Of a DNA stretch of 64,000 bases, positions 27,049 through 36,565 are shown in pieces. Below the pieces are notes generated by a model, which worked only from the letters and a program-made list of their open reading frames with translations, had not been told where the DNA came from and searched no databases. This DNA is from Mucilaginibacter sp. Bleaf8 (lineage in GTDB: Bacteria > Bacteroidota > Bacteroidia > Sphingobacteriales > Sphingobacteriaceae): positions 849,743 to 913,742 of the forward strand of contig NZ_JAHBBK010000002.1 of NCBI RefSeq assembly GCF_018390515.1, given 5' to 3'. The position numbers and the translations under genes are program-made. Every line of letters starts with the position of its first letter. Within the stretch, counting starts at the first letter, position 1.

Positions 27049-28071
27049 CTAAAACAACGTTTGGGCCTGACCGGGGCGCATAATACCCAGGTGGCGATAA
27101 GCGTTATCTGTAGCCTCGCGCCCGCGTGAGGTGCGCATTAAGTAACCTTCTTGTATCAGGAAGGGTTCGTATACTTCCTCTATCGTGCCTTCATCTTCGC
27201 CAACAGCGGTAGCGATTGTTTTTACACCTACAGGGCCGCCTTTAAACTTTTCAATAATGGTGTGCAATATCTTGTTGTCCATCTCATCCAGGCCATGTTC
27301 ATCCACGTTTAATGCGTTCAATGCATACTTGGCAATTTCGGTATCGATGCTGCCGTTGCCTTTAATCTGGGCAAAGTCGCGCGTACGGCGCAACAGCGCA
27401 TTGGCAATACGTGGGGTGCCCCGGCTGCGGCGGGCAATTTCATAGGCGCCCTCGTCTGATATTGGTGTACTTAATATCGATGCCGAGCGCAGAATAATGG
27501 TGGTAAGCAGTTTGGCATCGTAGTACTCCAATCGTGCATTGATACCAAAACGCGCACGTAAAGGTGCAGTTAACAAACCTGAGCGGGTAGTAGCACCTAC
27601 TAGGGTAAACGGATTCAATGAGATTTGCACGGATCGGGCATTTGGGCCGCTTTCGAGCATTATATCGATCTTGAAATCTTCCATGGCCGAGTACAAATAT
27701 TCCTCAACCAGTGGACTCAGACGGTGTATCTCGTCAATAAATAAAATATCGCCAGGCTCCAAATTAGTTAACAGACCGGCCAAATCGCCGGGCTTATCTA
27801 ATACCGGGCCAGAAGTAATTTTGATGCCTACACCCATCTCATTTGCGATAATGTTGGAGAGGGTGGTTTTGCCCAGTCCCGGCGGGCCGTGCAGCAACAC
27901 ATGATCCAGCGACTCGCCACGCTGACGGGCCGCTTGTACAAATATTCTTAAGTTAGCCAGTATTTTATGCTGACCGGTAAAGTCTTCAAAAGCCTGCGGG
28001 CGCAACACTTTTTCTATATCGCGCTCGGTGCTGGTTAAACGTTCCCGGTTAGGATCTAAATTCTCGTTCAT
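27049..28071 (-). CDS. ruvB: Holliday junction branch-migration helicase RuvB
   Basis: From the ATG at 28071 ([12 protein letters not shown]) the protein is 340 residues, the usual length; an in-frame ATG six codons earlier is less likely. The Walker A motif is GPPGLGKT near residue 60 and Walker B is [10 protein letters not shown] near 108. The family LEYYDAKLL and C-terminal wHTH ([17 protein letters not shown]) are present. It works with RuvA and RuvC, neither of which is here. It is followed by a terminator, so it is probably monocistronic. Confidence 0.96.
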   Translation of the reverse strand: MNENLDPNRERLTSTERDIEKVLRPQAFEDFTGQHKILANLRIFVQAARQRGESLDHVLLHGPPGLGKTTLSNIIANEMGVGIKITSGPVLDKPGDLAGLLTNLEPGDILFIDEIHRLSPLVEEYLYSAMEDFKIDIMLESGPNARSVQISLNPFTLVGATTRSGLLTAPLRARFGINARLEYYDAKLLTTIILRSASILSTPISDEGAYEIARRSRGTPRIANALLRRTRDFAQIKGNGSIDTEIAKYALNALNVDEHGLDEMDNKILHTIIEKFKGGPVGVKTIATAVGEDEGTIEEVYEPFLIQEGYLMRTSRGREATDNAYRHLGIMRPGQAQTLF

Positions 28072-28169
28072 TGCCAACGAATTTAGCAATTTTTGCTGAA
28101 TTGTGGAAATGAAAAGTTCGTAAACTTAATATCAATAGTAGGTGATTTAGGTTAGGAGCGACGATGTTT

Positions 28170-28841
28170 TTATGCTGTGAGTTTGTTTTCAATATTATTA
28201 AAAATGCTCATAAATTGATTTTCCAGTAGCAATCTGTAGGAGGTTATAACTTCGGTTAAACCGGCTTCCTGCTGTTGCGTAAAAGGGTTGTTCCATATTC
28301 GCATACAAATGCGCTTAAGTGCATAAGCTACTTGTTGCGTTTGAGCGTAGGTATGCAGGTACCGGCTTTTCTTAAAGTCGTCATGAAAGCGGATAAATAC
28401 CTCGGGATCTTCCATACCGTTCATGACTAAAAATTCGCGTATCAAGCGGTCTTCGCAGCTTTGCAGATGGTCATAAAAATCATCAGCCAAAACTTTTTCC
28501 GTGGTAAGCAGCAGATTGTCCAGGATTAGTTCCAAAGCGATATGGCCCAAAAAAAATGGCTTTACCGGCGAGCCTTCAATTACTGGCCGCATTTGTAATT
28601 TTAGCTCATGTGAATGGGTGGTGAAAAAATCTGAGCTGTGAAAATACCGGTCAACCTCCAGGTGTTTCTTCCAGCCTTCAATCATCGAATTGATGGCTGG
28701 GTCGGTATGCGGCGGAAGCTTTTCGGGGTGCAGCACAATGCTTTTGTCCGCGTTTTTAAGCAAGTCGGGTAATACGGTGCCTAATACATGGTAACAATCG
28801 GTAGTATGCTGGTCAAAATAATAATGAGATAAAAAATTCAT
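28170..28841 (-). CDS. Hypothetical protein, weakly DUF479/acyl-carrier-protein phosphodiesterase-like
   Basis: A 223-residue protein starting MNFLSHYYFDQ, with GTVLPDLLKNADKS, HTDPAINSMIEGWKKHLEVDRYFHSSDFF and FFLGHIALELILDNLL. The His/Asp-containing helices recall the AcpH/DUF479 layout (MNFLAH start, HRxTD-like centre), but the match is too weak to name the activity. No signal peptide is seen. It lies alone, divergent from tyrS. Confidence 0.6.
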   Translation of the reverse strand: MNFLSHYYFDQHTTDCYHVLGTVLPDLLKNADKSIVLHPEKLPPHTDPAINSMIEGWKKHLEVDRYFHSSDFFTTHSHELKLQMRPVIEGSPVKPFFLGHIALELILDNLLLTTEKVLADDFYDHLQSCEDRLIREFLVMNGMEDPEVFIRFHDDFKKSRYLHTYAQTQQVAYALKRICMRIWNNPFTQQQEAGLTEVITSYRLLLENQFMSIFNNIENKLTA

Positions 28842-28940
28842 AATAGATGTACTGCAAAATACGGATTTAATCCCGAACCTTAAAATTCAAGGGGCGGTTG
28901 ATTATGCACACGTGTGGAAATGGATTTTGCAGTAATCTAT

Positions 28941-28948
28941 TATCTTTG
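28941..28948 (+). promoter_or_regulatory. -7 promoter box TATCTTTG of tyrS
   Basis: An exact match to TAnnTTTG, 22 nt before the tyrS ATG. No convincing -33 TTG was found at the expected spacing. Confidence 0.45.
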
Positions 28949-28970
28949 CCAGCTATAAATATTTTTACTG

Positions 28971-30257
28971 ATGAATTTTGTTGAAGAATTACGCTGGCGG
29001 GGCATGCTGCACGATATAATGCCCGGAACCGAAGAACTGCTTAATAAAGGCATCACTTCCGGCTATATCGGTTTTGACCCTACAGCCGATTCATTACACG
29101 TTGGTCACCTAACTCAGATCATGACCCTGATTCATTTCCAAAAGGCGGGGCATAAGCCGTATGCGCTGGTTGGCGGTGCTACCGGTATGGTGGGCGATCC
29201 ATCCGGAAAATCGCAGGAGCGTAATCTCCTCTCAGAAGATGCTTTGCAGCATAATTTACAGAGCATACAGGCACAGCTGCAACGGTTTTTAGATTTTAAC
29301 AGTGGCGCTGCCAATAGCGCCCAAATGGTAAATAATTACGATTGGTTTAAGGAGTTCACTTTCTTGAACTTTATTCGGGACGTGGGTAAGCACATTACCG
29401 TTAATTATATGATGGCCAAAGATTCGGTTAAAAATCGTTTGAGCGGCGAAACTGGTATGTCGTTTACCGAATTTACTTACCAACTGGTGCAGGGATATGA
29501 CTTTTACTACCTATGGAAAAACCATAACTGTGCTTTGCAAATGGGGGGTTCGGATCAGTGGGGTAACATTGTTACCGGTACTGAGCTGATACGCCGTAAA
29601 GATGCCGGCGAGGCATTTGCCCTAACTACCCAGCTTATTAAAAAAGCCGACGGTACCAAGTTTGGTAAAACCGAGAGTGGTGCAGTATGGCTTGATCCGG
29701 CCCGCACGTCGCCTTACCAATTCTACCAGTTTTGGTTGAATGCCAGCGACGAGGATGTGAAAAAATTCATTCGCATATTTACCCTGCTTGATCGTGAAAC
29801 GATCGAAGCCTTAGAGGTTGAGCATAATGCCGCGCCGCATCAACGTGCGCTGCAAAAAGCCTTAGCTAAGGATATTACCATCCGCGTACATGGCGAAGCA
29901 GCTTATGAGAAAGCCATCAAATCATCCGAGTTTTTGTTTGGCAACACAGGTATCGAGTTTTTAAACGAATTGAATGATGCTGAGGTTGTTGGCATATTTG
30001 AAGGCGTACCAAACTACACCATCAGCAAAGATGAATTGAAAGAAGGCATTGCCGTACTGGATCTGCTGGCCGCAAAAACCGCGGTGTTCCCATCAAAGGG
30101 CGAGGCGAAAAAGATGATACAAGGCGGTGGTGCGGCTATTAACAAAAGTAAGATCGCATCTGCAGAAGAAGTATACACAGCAGATGCGCTGATTAACGGT
30201 AAGTTTTTAGTAGCGCAGAAAGGCAAGAAAAATTACTTCCTGATTATCGCAGAATAA
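28971..30257 (+). CDS. tyrS: Tyrosyl-tRNA synthetase
   Basis: A class I synthetase of 428 residues. The HIGH-type motif reads LHVGH (near residue 43), and the KMSKS-type motif reads KFGKT near residue 229. The tyrosine-binding region with QGYDFYYLW and [14 protein letters not shown] is present, and an S4-type RNA-binding domain fills about the last 90 residues. Length is normal. It is followed closely by the toxin-antitoxin pair, which has its own promoter. Confidence 0.96.
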   Translation: MNFVEELRWRGMLHDIMPGTEELLNKGITSGYIGFDPTADSLHVGHLTQIMTLIHFQKAGHKPYALVGGATGMVGDPSGKSQERNLLSEDALQHNLQSIQAQLQRFLDFNSGAANSAQMVNNYDWFKEFTFLNFIRDVGKHITVNYMMAKDSVKNRLSGETGMSFTEFTYQLVQGYDFYYLWKNHNCALQMGGSDQWGNIVTGTELIRRKDAGEAFALTTQLIKKADGTKFGKTESGAVWLDPARTSPYQFYQFWLNASDEDVKKFIRIFTLLDRETIEALEVEHNAAPHQRALQKALAKDITIRVHGEAAYEKAIKSSEFLFGNTGIEFLNELNDAEVVGIFEGVPNYTISKDELKEGIAVLDLLAAKTAVFPSKGEAKKMIQGGGAAINKSKIASAEEVYTADALINGKFLVAQKGKKNYFLIIAE

Positions 30258-30260
30258 GGA

Positions 30261-30292
30261 TTTGCTTTTGCGACATTTTGTGCATATTTTTG
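30261..30292 (+). promoter_or_regulatory. Consensus promoter of the Xre-RES module
   Basis: TTTG (30261-30264), a 20-nt spacer and TATTTTTG (30285-30292) match the Bacteroidota consensus. The -7 box ends only 5 nt before the ATG, so the mRNA would be leaderless or nearly so. Confidence 0.6.
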
Positions 30293-30297
30293 GATAA

Positions 30298-30792
30298 ATG
30301 TCGTATAAGAAGAAACACAATACTGAAAACGAGGTTAATGAACCTATGGCAGCTTATGTTACCACAGATTCATTAACTTCGTTTTTTGGTTTACTCAGCG
30401 GGGTAAGTACTGTAAAATATGCATCAGACTATGATGTGATCAAACTTACCCGTCAGGGCTTGCCTAAAAAAGTATTGTTGTCTTTAGCCGGCAAAATATC
30501 ACTCACATTGCAGGAACTTGCCGGCATTATGCATATCTCGGAGCGTACCTTGCAGCGCTACGAAGATGATACGGTTGTAAAAACAGAATATGCAGAAAAG
30601 GCCATCGAGCTGGCTCGTTTATACACCCGCGGGCAGGAAGTATTCGGCTCAATGGATAAGTTTAAACAGTGGATGAAAACCCCCTCTCATGTTTTTCAAA
30701 GCGAAATGCCTGTTTCTTTGCTGGATACCTCGGTGGGTTTTGATTTAGTGTTACGCGAGCTGGGCCGTATAGAACATGGTATATTTGCCTGA
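30298..30792 (+). CDS. Xre/MbcA/ParS-type antitoxin (DUF2384)
   Basis: A 164-residue protein with an N-terminal helical region, a Xre-like helix-turn-helix (about 68-105: KISLTLQELAGIMHISERTLQRYE) and a C-terminal toxin-binding region (VGFDLVLRELGRIEHGIF). This architecture is that of the antitoxin partner in RES-Xre systems, which both neutralises the toxin and represses its own promoter. The stop overlaps the toxin start (TGATG), as expected for such a pair. Confidence 0.88.
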   Translation: MSYKKKHNTENEVNEPMAAYVTTDSLTSFFGLLSGVSTVKYASDYDVIKLTRQGLPKKVLLSLAGKISLTLQELAGIMHISERTLQRYEDDTVVKTEYAEKAIELARLYTRGQEVFGSMDKFKQWMKTPSHVFQSEMPVSLLDTSVGFDLVLRELGRIEHGIFA

Positions 30793-31244
30793 TGCTACTA
30801 TACCGGATAGCCAAATGCATGTATGCCGACGATTTAAGCGGTACCGGTGCACGCCTGTATGGCGGCCGCTGGAATAATATAGGCAAGCCGGTGGTATACC
30901 TGGCGTCGTCGCGCGCATTAGTTGTATTAGAGGTACTGGTGCATTTACCACCCACTTTAATCCCGTCCAACTATTGTATCGTAACACTGGAAGTGCCAGA
31001 CGATGCGCAGCAGATTGATTTGAATGTACTGCCGCCCAACTGGCAGGAATATCCTGAACCAAGTATTCTAAAAACTATAGGCGATCAGTTTCTGCTTGAT
31101 AATAAACATCTGTTGTGCAAGGTGCCGTCGGCAGTTGTTAAAGAAGAATTTAATTACCTGCTCAACCCGGCGCATACCCGCTTTCTGAAAGTAAAAATTA
31201 AAAAGAAAGAGCCTTTTAGTTTTGATAAAAGACTACTTGAATAG
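30792..31244 (+). CDS. RES-domain toxin (NAD+-degrading type)
   Basis: A 150-residue RES domain protein. The Arg in LYRIAK, the Gly-rich segment GARLYGGRWNNIGKPVVYLASSR and the Glu in VVLEVLVH correspond to the R/E/S residues of the fold. Characterised members (MbcT, ParT-like) act as NAD+ phosphorylases or glycohydrolases or modify Prs. Which reaction this one catalyses is not visible. It overlaps the antitoxin gene by one base, so the pair is an operon. Confidence 0.88.
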   Translation: MLLYRIAKCMYADDLSGTGARLYGGRWNNIGKPVVYLASSRALVVLEVLVHLPPTLIPSNYCIVTLEVPDDAQQIDLNVLPPNWQEYPEPSILKTIGDQFLLDNKHLLCKVPSAVVKEEFNYLLNPAHTRFLKVKIKKKEPFSFDKRLLE

Positions 31245-31329
31245 AAGCTGTCTTATTATATATGGCGGCTTTTTCTATATTTGGTGTAACCAAGACCCCA
31301 TGTAAGCGGTCTTACCATAAAAAAGTACA

Positions 31330-32055
31330 ATGAGCAACATTACCCGCAAGTATTTCTTCGTATTATTCGCCTTTATAGGTTTAGCAAGTTTATCATCCTG
31401 CCGCTTTGGTAAAGTAAAAGGTTCCGGGCATCAAATCACCGAGAACCGTAAGGTGGAAAGCTTTGACCGTATAGAGGTTTCGGGTGCTTACGAGGTAAAG
31501 TTAAAGCAGGATAGCACCCTATCCATATCTGTTACTGCAGATGATAACCTGATGAAACATATTCGTACAAATGTGTCTGGCGGCAAATTGCATATTTTCA
31601 GTAAACGGAGCTTATCGAGTGTAAAGCCGATGGTATTGGTTATTGGTGTAAAAAGCCTTAATGAGGTCAAAGTATCTGGCGCGGTTGATATTGAAGGCCT
31701 TGGTCGCATAAATACCACTAACTTTAGCCTTAACATATCGGGTGCCAGCAAAGTAAAACTTGACTTAAGTGCGGCAGATGTAAGTACTGAGGCACGCGGC
31801 GCTACCGAAATTTATATGTCTGGTCAGGCTGCATCACACAAAGTAAAACTGACAGGTGCTGGTAAATTATTTGCTTACGATTTTGTAGTAGGCGATTATA
31901 AAATCAATACAGCCGGTGCAACACATTGCGAAATTAACGTGCTTAAAAATTTGGCGGTAGATAGCCGTGGCGCGTCCGAGGTTAGCTATAAAGGTAATCC
32001 ATCCAACGTGAGCAATCACAAATCGGGGGCATCCTCAATTAATAAAGCAAATTAA
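31330..32055 (+). CDS. Head GIN domain (DUF2807) lipoprotein
   Basis: A 241-residue lipoprotein with lipobox SLSSC (C24) and then a repetitive beta-helix-like DUF2807 domain. Motifs such as FDRIEVSGAYEVKLKQ and repeated GA/SGA-containing strands (SGASKVKLDLS, RGATEIYMSG) are typical of the family. It probably faces the periplasm or cell surface. Its function is unknown. Confidence 0.85.
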   Translation: MSNITRKYFFVLFAFIGLASLSSCRFGKVKGSGHQITENRKVESFDRIEVSGAYEVKLKQDSTLSISVTADDNLMKHIRTNVSGGKLHIFSKRSLSSVKPMVLVIGVKSLNEVKVSGAVDIEGLGRINTTNFSLNISGASKVKLDLSAADVSTEARGATEIYMSGQAASHKVKLTGAGKLFAYDFVVGDYKINTAGATHCEINVLKNLAVDSRGASEVSYKGNPSNVSNHKSGASSINKAN

Positions 32056-32063
32056 GCCCTATT

Positions 32064-32306
32064 TTACATAGGCGGGTTAGGCGGCATAGGCGAGGGGCGT
32101 GGTTCGGGACGTACGTTAGGTACCGGTGTTGGCGTAAGCTTAGGGGTTGGCGTAGTGCCGGTAGAATCGTAGTTGGTTGTTCTGGCTGGTACAGGCATGC
32201 TTTTGCTGCGGTTTTGCTTTGAACCTGATGGCTTTTGTGAACTGCAGGCTACTATTATACTTAAGCTAAAAGCGGCGATAGCTAATCTTACAACGGAACT
32301 TTTCAT
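32064..32306 (-). CDS. Small proline-rich lipoprotein
   Basis: From the ATG at 32306 (MKSSVVRLAIAAFSL) the protein is 80 residues, with a lipobox-like IVAC (C21) and a Pro/Thr-rich tail (TPTPKLTPTPVP, PRPSPMPPNPPM). The alternative ATG at 32324 would put six extra residues before a complete signal peptide. The tail could span periplasm or wall. It ends 8 bp from the convergent DUF2807 gene. Confidence 0.7.
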   Translation of the reverse strand: MKSSVVRLAIAAFSLSIIVACSSQKPSGSKQNRSKSMPVPARTTNYDSTGTTPTPKLTPTPVPNVRPEPRPSPMPPNPPM

Positions 32307-32363
32307 AAATAAATTTAAGTACATAACGCTTAAACAATGTATTAGTTTAAGCTGCGGTAGTTA

Positions 32364-32401
32364 ATATAGGCAATAACAATTGTTGTTGCCTATATTTTTT
32401 T
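32364..32401 (+). terminator. Orphan intrinsic terminator
   Basis: A long stem (32364-32373 with 32386-32395 plus an inner stem) is followed by seven T on the plus strand. No plus-strand gene ends just before it; the nearest stop is 310 nt upstream. The 359-nt interval 32325-32683 otherwise holds a 7-bp hairpin (32540-32565) and the tig promoter. Confidence 0.6.
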
Positions 32402-32597
32402 ATGGCTACAGGTTTTTATAACAAACCACCCGTATCGTACTATTCATTTTACTGCTTTATAAGTACTGCATATATATAATGAACAGTAAGTCTTTTATAC
32501 CGGAAGCTGTGTTATCAACAGTTCTTTTTTAAGATTGCGACAGGAGGGCATTATAAAACTCCTGTTCATGAATAGTTAAAATAAAAAAATAATTACT

Positions 32598-32605
32598 TAC
32601 TTTTG
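32598..32605 (+). promoter_or_regulatory. -7 promoter box TACTTTTG of tig
   Basis: An exact TAnnTTTG match 78 nt before the trigger factor ATG, giving a leader of about 70 nt. No clear -33 element is seen. Confidence 0.45.
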
Positions 32606-32683
32606 CGCCTCTAAAAACAAATGATGCTGTACAATGTATTAGCTCGTTTTGTTTAGGTTAACGATTATAATAAGGTATAAACG

Positions 32684-34036
32684 ATGAATATATCACAGGA
32701 AAAAACAGATAATCTGAATGCCGTTATCAAGATAAACATTGATGCCCAGGACTATCAGGCACGTGTTGATAAGGCTATTAAGGACCAGGCTAAAAAAGCA
32801 CAATTACCGGGTTTCCGTAAAGGTATGGTTCCAGCAGGCCACATCAAGAAAATGTATGGCAAAAGCATTTTGGTTGACGAGATCAACAATCTGTTATCTG
32901 ATACCCTGAACAACTACCTGAATGAGCAGCAACTGGAAGTATTAGGCCAGCCGCTACCTAAAGTAGATGAGACTAAAGAATACAACTGGGATTTTAATGA
33001 CAACTTTGAGTTTAACTACGAAGTTGGTTTAGCTCCTGAGTTTGCTGTGAACTTCTCTGCAGAAGATACACTGACCAAATATAAAATCAAAGTTGATGAC
33101 GAAACGTTAGCATCACGCATCAAAAACCTGCGTCGCAGCTACGGAAAGATGACAAACCCTGACGTATCGGCAGATGATGACGTGTTATTTGGTGAATTAG
33201 TACAGCTTTCGGAAGATGGTTCTGTTTTTGAAGGTGGTATTACCAATACATCTACTATTCGTTTAGATCAAGTTCAGGATGAGGCTATCAAAGCATCATT
33301 GATTGGTTTGAAAAAAGACGATGTAATTGAACTGGATATCCAGAAAGCATTTAACAATGAGGCTGCCCGTGTAGCTGCAGTGTTAAAGATTGAAGAGGCA
33401 GCAGCAGCTGATCTTCAATCTAAATTCCGCTTTACTGTTAAAAATATTAACCGTTTAGAGGAAAGCGATCTGGACCAGGCGTTCTTTGATAAAATTTTAG
33501 GCGAAGGTACTGTAACTACCGAAGAAGAATTCAAAGCTAAAATTACTGAAGAGCTGGAAGGTATGATGGAGCAGGATGCAGATCGTAAACTGCAGGCTGA
33601 TATGTATACGCTGGCTTTGGAGAAAATTAATTTTGAATTACCGGACGAATTCCTGAAACGTTGGTTAAAAGCTACTAACGAAAAGCTGAGCGATGAAGAA
33701 TTGAACGGTGGCTATGATGAGTTTGCTAAAAACTTAAAATGGACCCTTATTGGTAATAAAGTGGTTAAAGAAAACGAGCTGGAAGTTAAATACGAAGACG
33801 TGCTTGATTTGGCAAAACAACGTATTGATGCTCAGTTCCGCATGTATAGCCCGCAATCAATCAGCGAGGATCAATTAAACCAGTACGCTGTTCAGTTTTT
33901 ACAGGACAAAGAAAACGCCAACCGCATTTTTGAGGAAGCAAAATCAGAAAAAGTGTTCGATTACCTAAAAGGTATCGTTACGCTGAACGAGCAGGAAATT
34001 ACCTTCGATGAGTTCAGCAAATTAGTGCAAGCCTAA
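32684..34036 (+). CDS. tig: Trigger factor (ribosome-associated chaperone)
   Basis: A 450-residue chaperone binding nascent chains at the ribosome exit. The ribosome-binding signature reads GFRKGMVP near residue 44. The middle region occupies about 150-250; in Bacteroidota this PPIase-like domain is poorly conserved. The C-terminal helical chaperone arms follow (about 260-450). It precedes clpP and clpX, the same order as in many bacteria, but with its own terminator. Confidence 0.9.
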   Translation: MNISQEKTDNLNAVIKINIDAQDYQARVDKAIKDQAKKAQLPGFRKGMVPAGHIKKMYGKSILVDEINNLLSDTLNNYLNEQQLEVLGQPLPKVDETKEYNWDFNDNFEFNYEVGLAPEFAVNFSAEDTLTKYKIKVDDETLASRIKNLRRSYGKMTNPDVSADDDVLFGELVQLSEDGSVFEGGITNTSTIRLDQVQDEAIKASLIGLKKDDVIELDIQKAFNNEAARVAAVLKIEEAAAADLQSKFRFTVKNINRLEESDLDQAFFDKILGEGTVTTEEEFKAKITEELEGMMEQDADRKLQADMYTLALEKINFELPDEFLKRWLKATNEKLSDEELNGGYDEFAKNLKWTLIGNKVVKENELEVKYEDVLDLAKQRIDAQFRMYSPQSISEDQLNQYAVQFLQDKENANRIFEEAKSEKVFDYLKGIVTLNEQEITFDEFSKLVQA

Positions 34037-34063
34037 TTTTAAATAAATATATAACACTCTTGT

Positions 34064-34096
34064 AAAAGCAACCCATTAATCGGGTTGCTTTTTCTG
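34064..34096 (+). terminator. Intrinsic terminator after tig
   Basis: An 11-bp stem (34064-34074 with 34082-34092) and a T-rich tail with one interrupting C, 28 nt past the tig stop. Confidence 0.8.
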
Positions 34097-34284
34097 TTTT
34101 ATAAAAACCAAGCTCACTGATATTTGTTAGCTATTCGATTTGAAAAGCTGGCAGTAATTGGTAGTTGATTAGTTAAGCTTTAAGCCGATGTCATAATTTT
34201 TTACTTCGCTACTAATAAATGCAACTAAAAACTATATTTACCCCCGGCAGCCAGCCGCATTCACTTTAGAAATCTTAATACAAA

Positions 34285-35004
34285 ATGAATAACATAGATA
34301 AAAACGAGTTCAGAAAATATGCTGTTAAGCATCACCGCATTAACAGTCTTCATGTAGATAAATTTATATCAAGCGTTGAGCATAAAATGATGCCTTCGGG
34401 TATTGCTTACCCTGTGGGTATGACGCCTTACATCATTGAAGAGCGCCAGCTTAATGTAGCACAGATGGACGTGTTTTCACGTTTGATGATGGATCGTATC
34501 ATCTTTTTGGGTGATGCTATTTATGAAAACATTGCTAATATCATTCAGGCGCAGCTGTTGTTCTTACAATCAGCCGATGCTAAACGCGACATCCAGATTT
34601 ATATCAACTCACCGGGTGGTTCGGTATATGCTGGTTTAGGCATTTATGACACCATGCAGTTTGTAAGTAATGATGTAGCTACTATTTGTACAGGTATGGC
34701 CGCTTCAATGGCTGCTGTATTACTGTGTGCAGGTGCTGAAGGCAAACGTGCTGCATTACCACATTCACGCGTAATGATTCACCAACCGCTGGGTGGTGCG
34801 CAAGGCCAGGCTTCAGATATTGAGATCACCGCGCGTGAAATCATGAAGCTGAAAAAAGAGCTTTACGAAATCATTTCAAAACACAGCGGCACGCCGTACG
34901 AGAAAGTATGGGAAGCATCAGACCGTGACCACTGGATGATTGCTGAAGAAGCAAAAGAGTTTGGCATGGTTGATGAAGTATTACGCGGCAGCAACGAAAA
35001 GTAA
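34285..35004 (+). CDS. clpP: ATP-dependent Clp protease proteolytic subunit
   Basis: A serine protease subunit that forms a barrel with ClpX. The catalytic Ser is S141 in GMAASMAAV and the His is H166 in MIHQPLGG; the Asp lies near 215. It has 239 residues, about 35-40 more than classical ClpP because of an N-terminal extension with HHRINSLHVDKFI, a pattern common in Bacteroidota. It is 98 bp upstream of clpX, with an imperfect hairpin between them. Confidence 0.93.
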   Translation: MNNIDKNEFRKYAVKHHRINSLHVDKFISSVEHKMMPSGIAYPVGMTPYIIEERQLNVAQMDVFSRLMMDRIIFLGDAIYENIANIIQAQLLFLQSADAKRDIQIYINSPGGSVYAGLGIYDTMQFVSNDVATICTGMAASMAAVLLCAGAEGKRAALPHSRVMIHQPLGGAQGQASDIEITAREIMKLKKELYEIISKHSGTPYEKVWEASDRDHWMIAEEAKEFGMVDEVLRGSNEK

Positions 35005-35020
35005 TTCGTAGCCGTATAAA

Positions 35021-35067
35021 AATCACCGATTTGATTTTTGCGATTTTCAAAAACCAAATCGGTGATT
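35021..35067 (+). promoter_or_regulatory. Intercistronic hairpin between clpP and clpX
   Basis: A 13-bp stem (35021-35033 with 35055-35067) with a large loop and no T tract directly after it. It may protect the clpP end or lower readthrough into clpX; it is not a clear terminator. Confidence 0.55.
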
Positions 35068-35101
35068 AACTCTTATTTCTAAGATATTAAATCTTTAACA
35101 G

Positions 35102-36340
35102 ATGAACAAGAACAGCAAGGAAATCAGGTGTTCGTTTTGTGGAGCCGGAAAACAGGATTCCCTGATGCTGATTGCAGGATTAGACGCACATATTTGTGAT
35201 AAGTGCGTTAACCAGGCTAACGAGATACTGGCAGAAGAACTGAAGGTTAGAAAAGTAAAAACATCACCTTCTGCACCTACTGTACTTAAACCGTCTGAAA
35301 TCAAGGGTCACCTCGATCAGTACGTAATAGGTCAGGATGATGCCAAGAAAGTTTTAGCCGTAGCCGTTTATAACCACTACAAGCGCTTAAACCAGCGTGT
35401 TGACAAGGATGAAGTTGAGATTGAAAAATCCAATATCATGATGGTGGGCGAAACCGGTACCGGTAAAACACTTTTAGCTAAAACTATTGCCAAAATATTA
35501 AATGTTCCTTTCTGTATATCCGATGCTACGGTACTTACCGAGGCCGGTTATGTGGGGGAGGATGTGGAAAGTATTTTAACTCGTTTGCTGCAGGCTGCCG
35601 ATTATGACGTAGCTGCTGCCGAAAAAGGTATTGTGTACATTGACGAGGTGGATAAAATTGCGCGTAAAAGCGATAATGCGTCCATCACTCGCGATGTGTC
35701 AGGCGAAGGTGTACAGCAAGCTTTACTTAAAATACTGGAAGGTACTATGGTAAACGTACCACCGCAGGGAGGTCGTAAACACCCGGATCAGAAAATGATC
35801 AGTGTAAACACCAGCAACATCCTGTTTATTTGCGGTGGCGCCTTTGACGGTATTGACAGAAAGATTGCCAGCCGCTTGCGCACCCAAACCGTAGGTTATA
35901 AACTAAACCGCGATGAAGGCGAGATAGATCTAAAAAATCTGTACAAATATATTACACCGCAGGATTTGAAATCATTTGGTTTAATTCCGGAATTGATTGG
36001 CCGTTTGCCTGTATTAACGCACTTAAACCCGTTAGACAGGGAGGCCTTATACAATATCCTGGTTGAGCCTAAAAACTCATTGTTGAAGCAGTATAAAAAG
36101 CTGTTTGATTATGAGGGTGTAAAATTGGAGTTTGATGATGATGTGCTTGACTTCATTGTGGATAAAGCCATGGAGTTTAAATTAGGCGCACGTGGTTTAC
36201 GTTCAATTTGTGAGGCTATCATGATTGATGCCATGTTTGAGTTCCCGTCCAAAAAGGATGTGAAACGCCTGACAGTAACGTTGGATTATGCCCGCGAAAA
36301 GTTCGAAAAATCGGACCTTAAGAAATTGAAAGTAGCTTAA
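35102..36340 (+). CDS. clpX: ATP-dependent Clp protease ATP-binding subunit ClpX
   Basis: A 412-residue AAA+ unfoldase. The N-terminal zinc finger cysteines are C10, C13, C32 and C35. Walker A is GETGTGKT near residue 116; Walker B is [14 protein letters not shown] near 180. The sensor-2 region is [10 protein letters not shown] near 363. Length is normal. It partners with the clpP product encoded just upstream. Confidence 0.96.
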   Translation: MNKNSKEIRCSFCGAGKQDSLMLIAGLDAHICDKCVNQANEILAEELKVRKVKTSPSAPTVLKPSEIKGHLDQYVIGQDDAKKVLAVAVYNHYKRLNQRVDKDEVEIEKSNIMMVGETGTGKTLLAKTIAKILNVPFCISDATVLTEAGYVGEDVESILTRLLQAADYDVAAAEKGIVYIDEVDKIARKSDNASITRDVSGEGVQQALLKILEGTMVNVPPQGGRKHPDQKMISVNTSNILFICGGAFDGIDRKIASRLRTQTVGYKLNRDEGEIDLKNLYKYITPQDLKSFGLIPELIGRLPVLTHLNPLDREALYNILVEPKNSLLKQYKKLFDYEGVKLEFDDDVLDFIVDKAMEFKLGARGLRSICEAIMIDAMFEFPSKKDVKRLTVTLDYAREKFEKSDLKKLKVA

Positions 36341-36402
36341 ATTTAAAGCTATTTTAATGAAAGTAAGCACTTAATTGCTTATATTTGTTATACAACGAAA
36401 GC

Positions 36403-36429
36403 AAACCCTGGTTTTATACCGGGGTTTGT
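36403..36429 (+). terminator. Terminator-like hairpin after clpX
   Basis: A 10-bp stem (36403-36412 with 36420-36429) with a 7-nt loop, followed only by a weak T-rich stretch. Confidence 0.55.
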
Positions 36430-36531
36430 TGTATATATAAACGGCCATCTATACTCAAATTAGGTATGGTCAGAACCCTGGATACATTACTTAATTAGGT
36501 TGGTTGGTCTGTAGATCAAAAAATAAGATTG

Positions 36532-36558
36532 CCCTCTCCGGCGAGAGGGAGTAGGAGG
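36532..36558 (+). promoter_or_regulatory. CCCTCTC/GAGAGGG hairpin carrying an AGGAGG ribosome site
   Basis: A 7-bp stem (36532-36538 with 36543-36549) is followed directly by AGGAGG (36553-36558), 7 nt before the AMP nucleosidase ATG. Strong Shine-Dalgarno sites are unusual in this phylum. The element resembles the CTCTCC...GGAGAGGG interspersed repeat seen in many Bacteroidota genomes (from memory). Confidence 0.5.
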
Positions 36559-36565
36559 CGTATAT

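Noticed and set aside
32064..32324. Start of the small lipoprotein at 32324
   Set aside because: The ATG at 32306 gives a complete signal peptide and lipobox; the longer form adds residues that disturb it.
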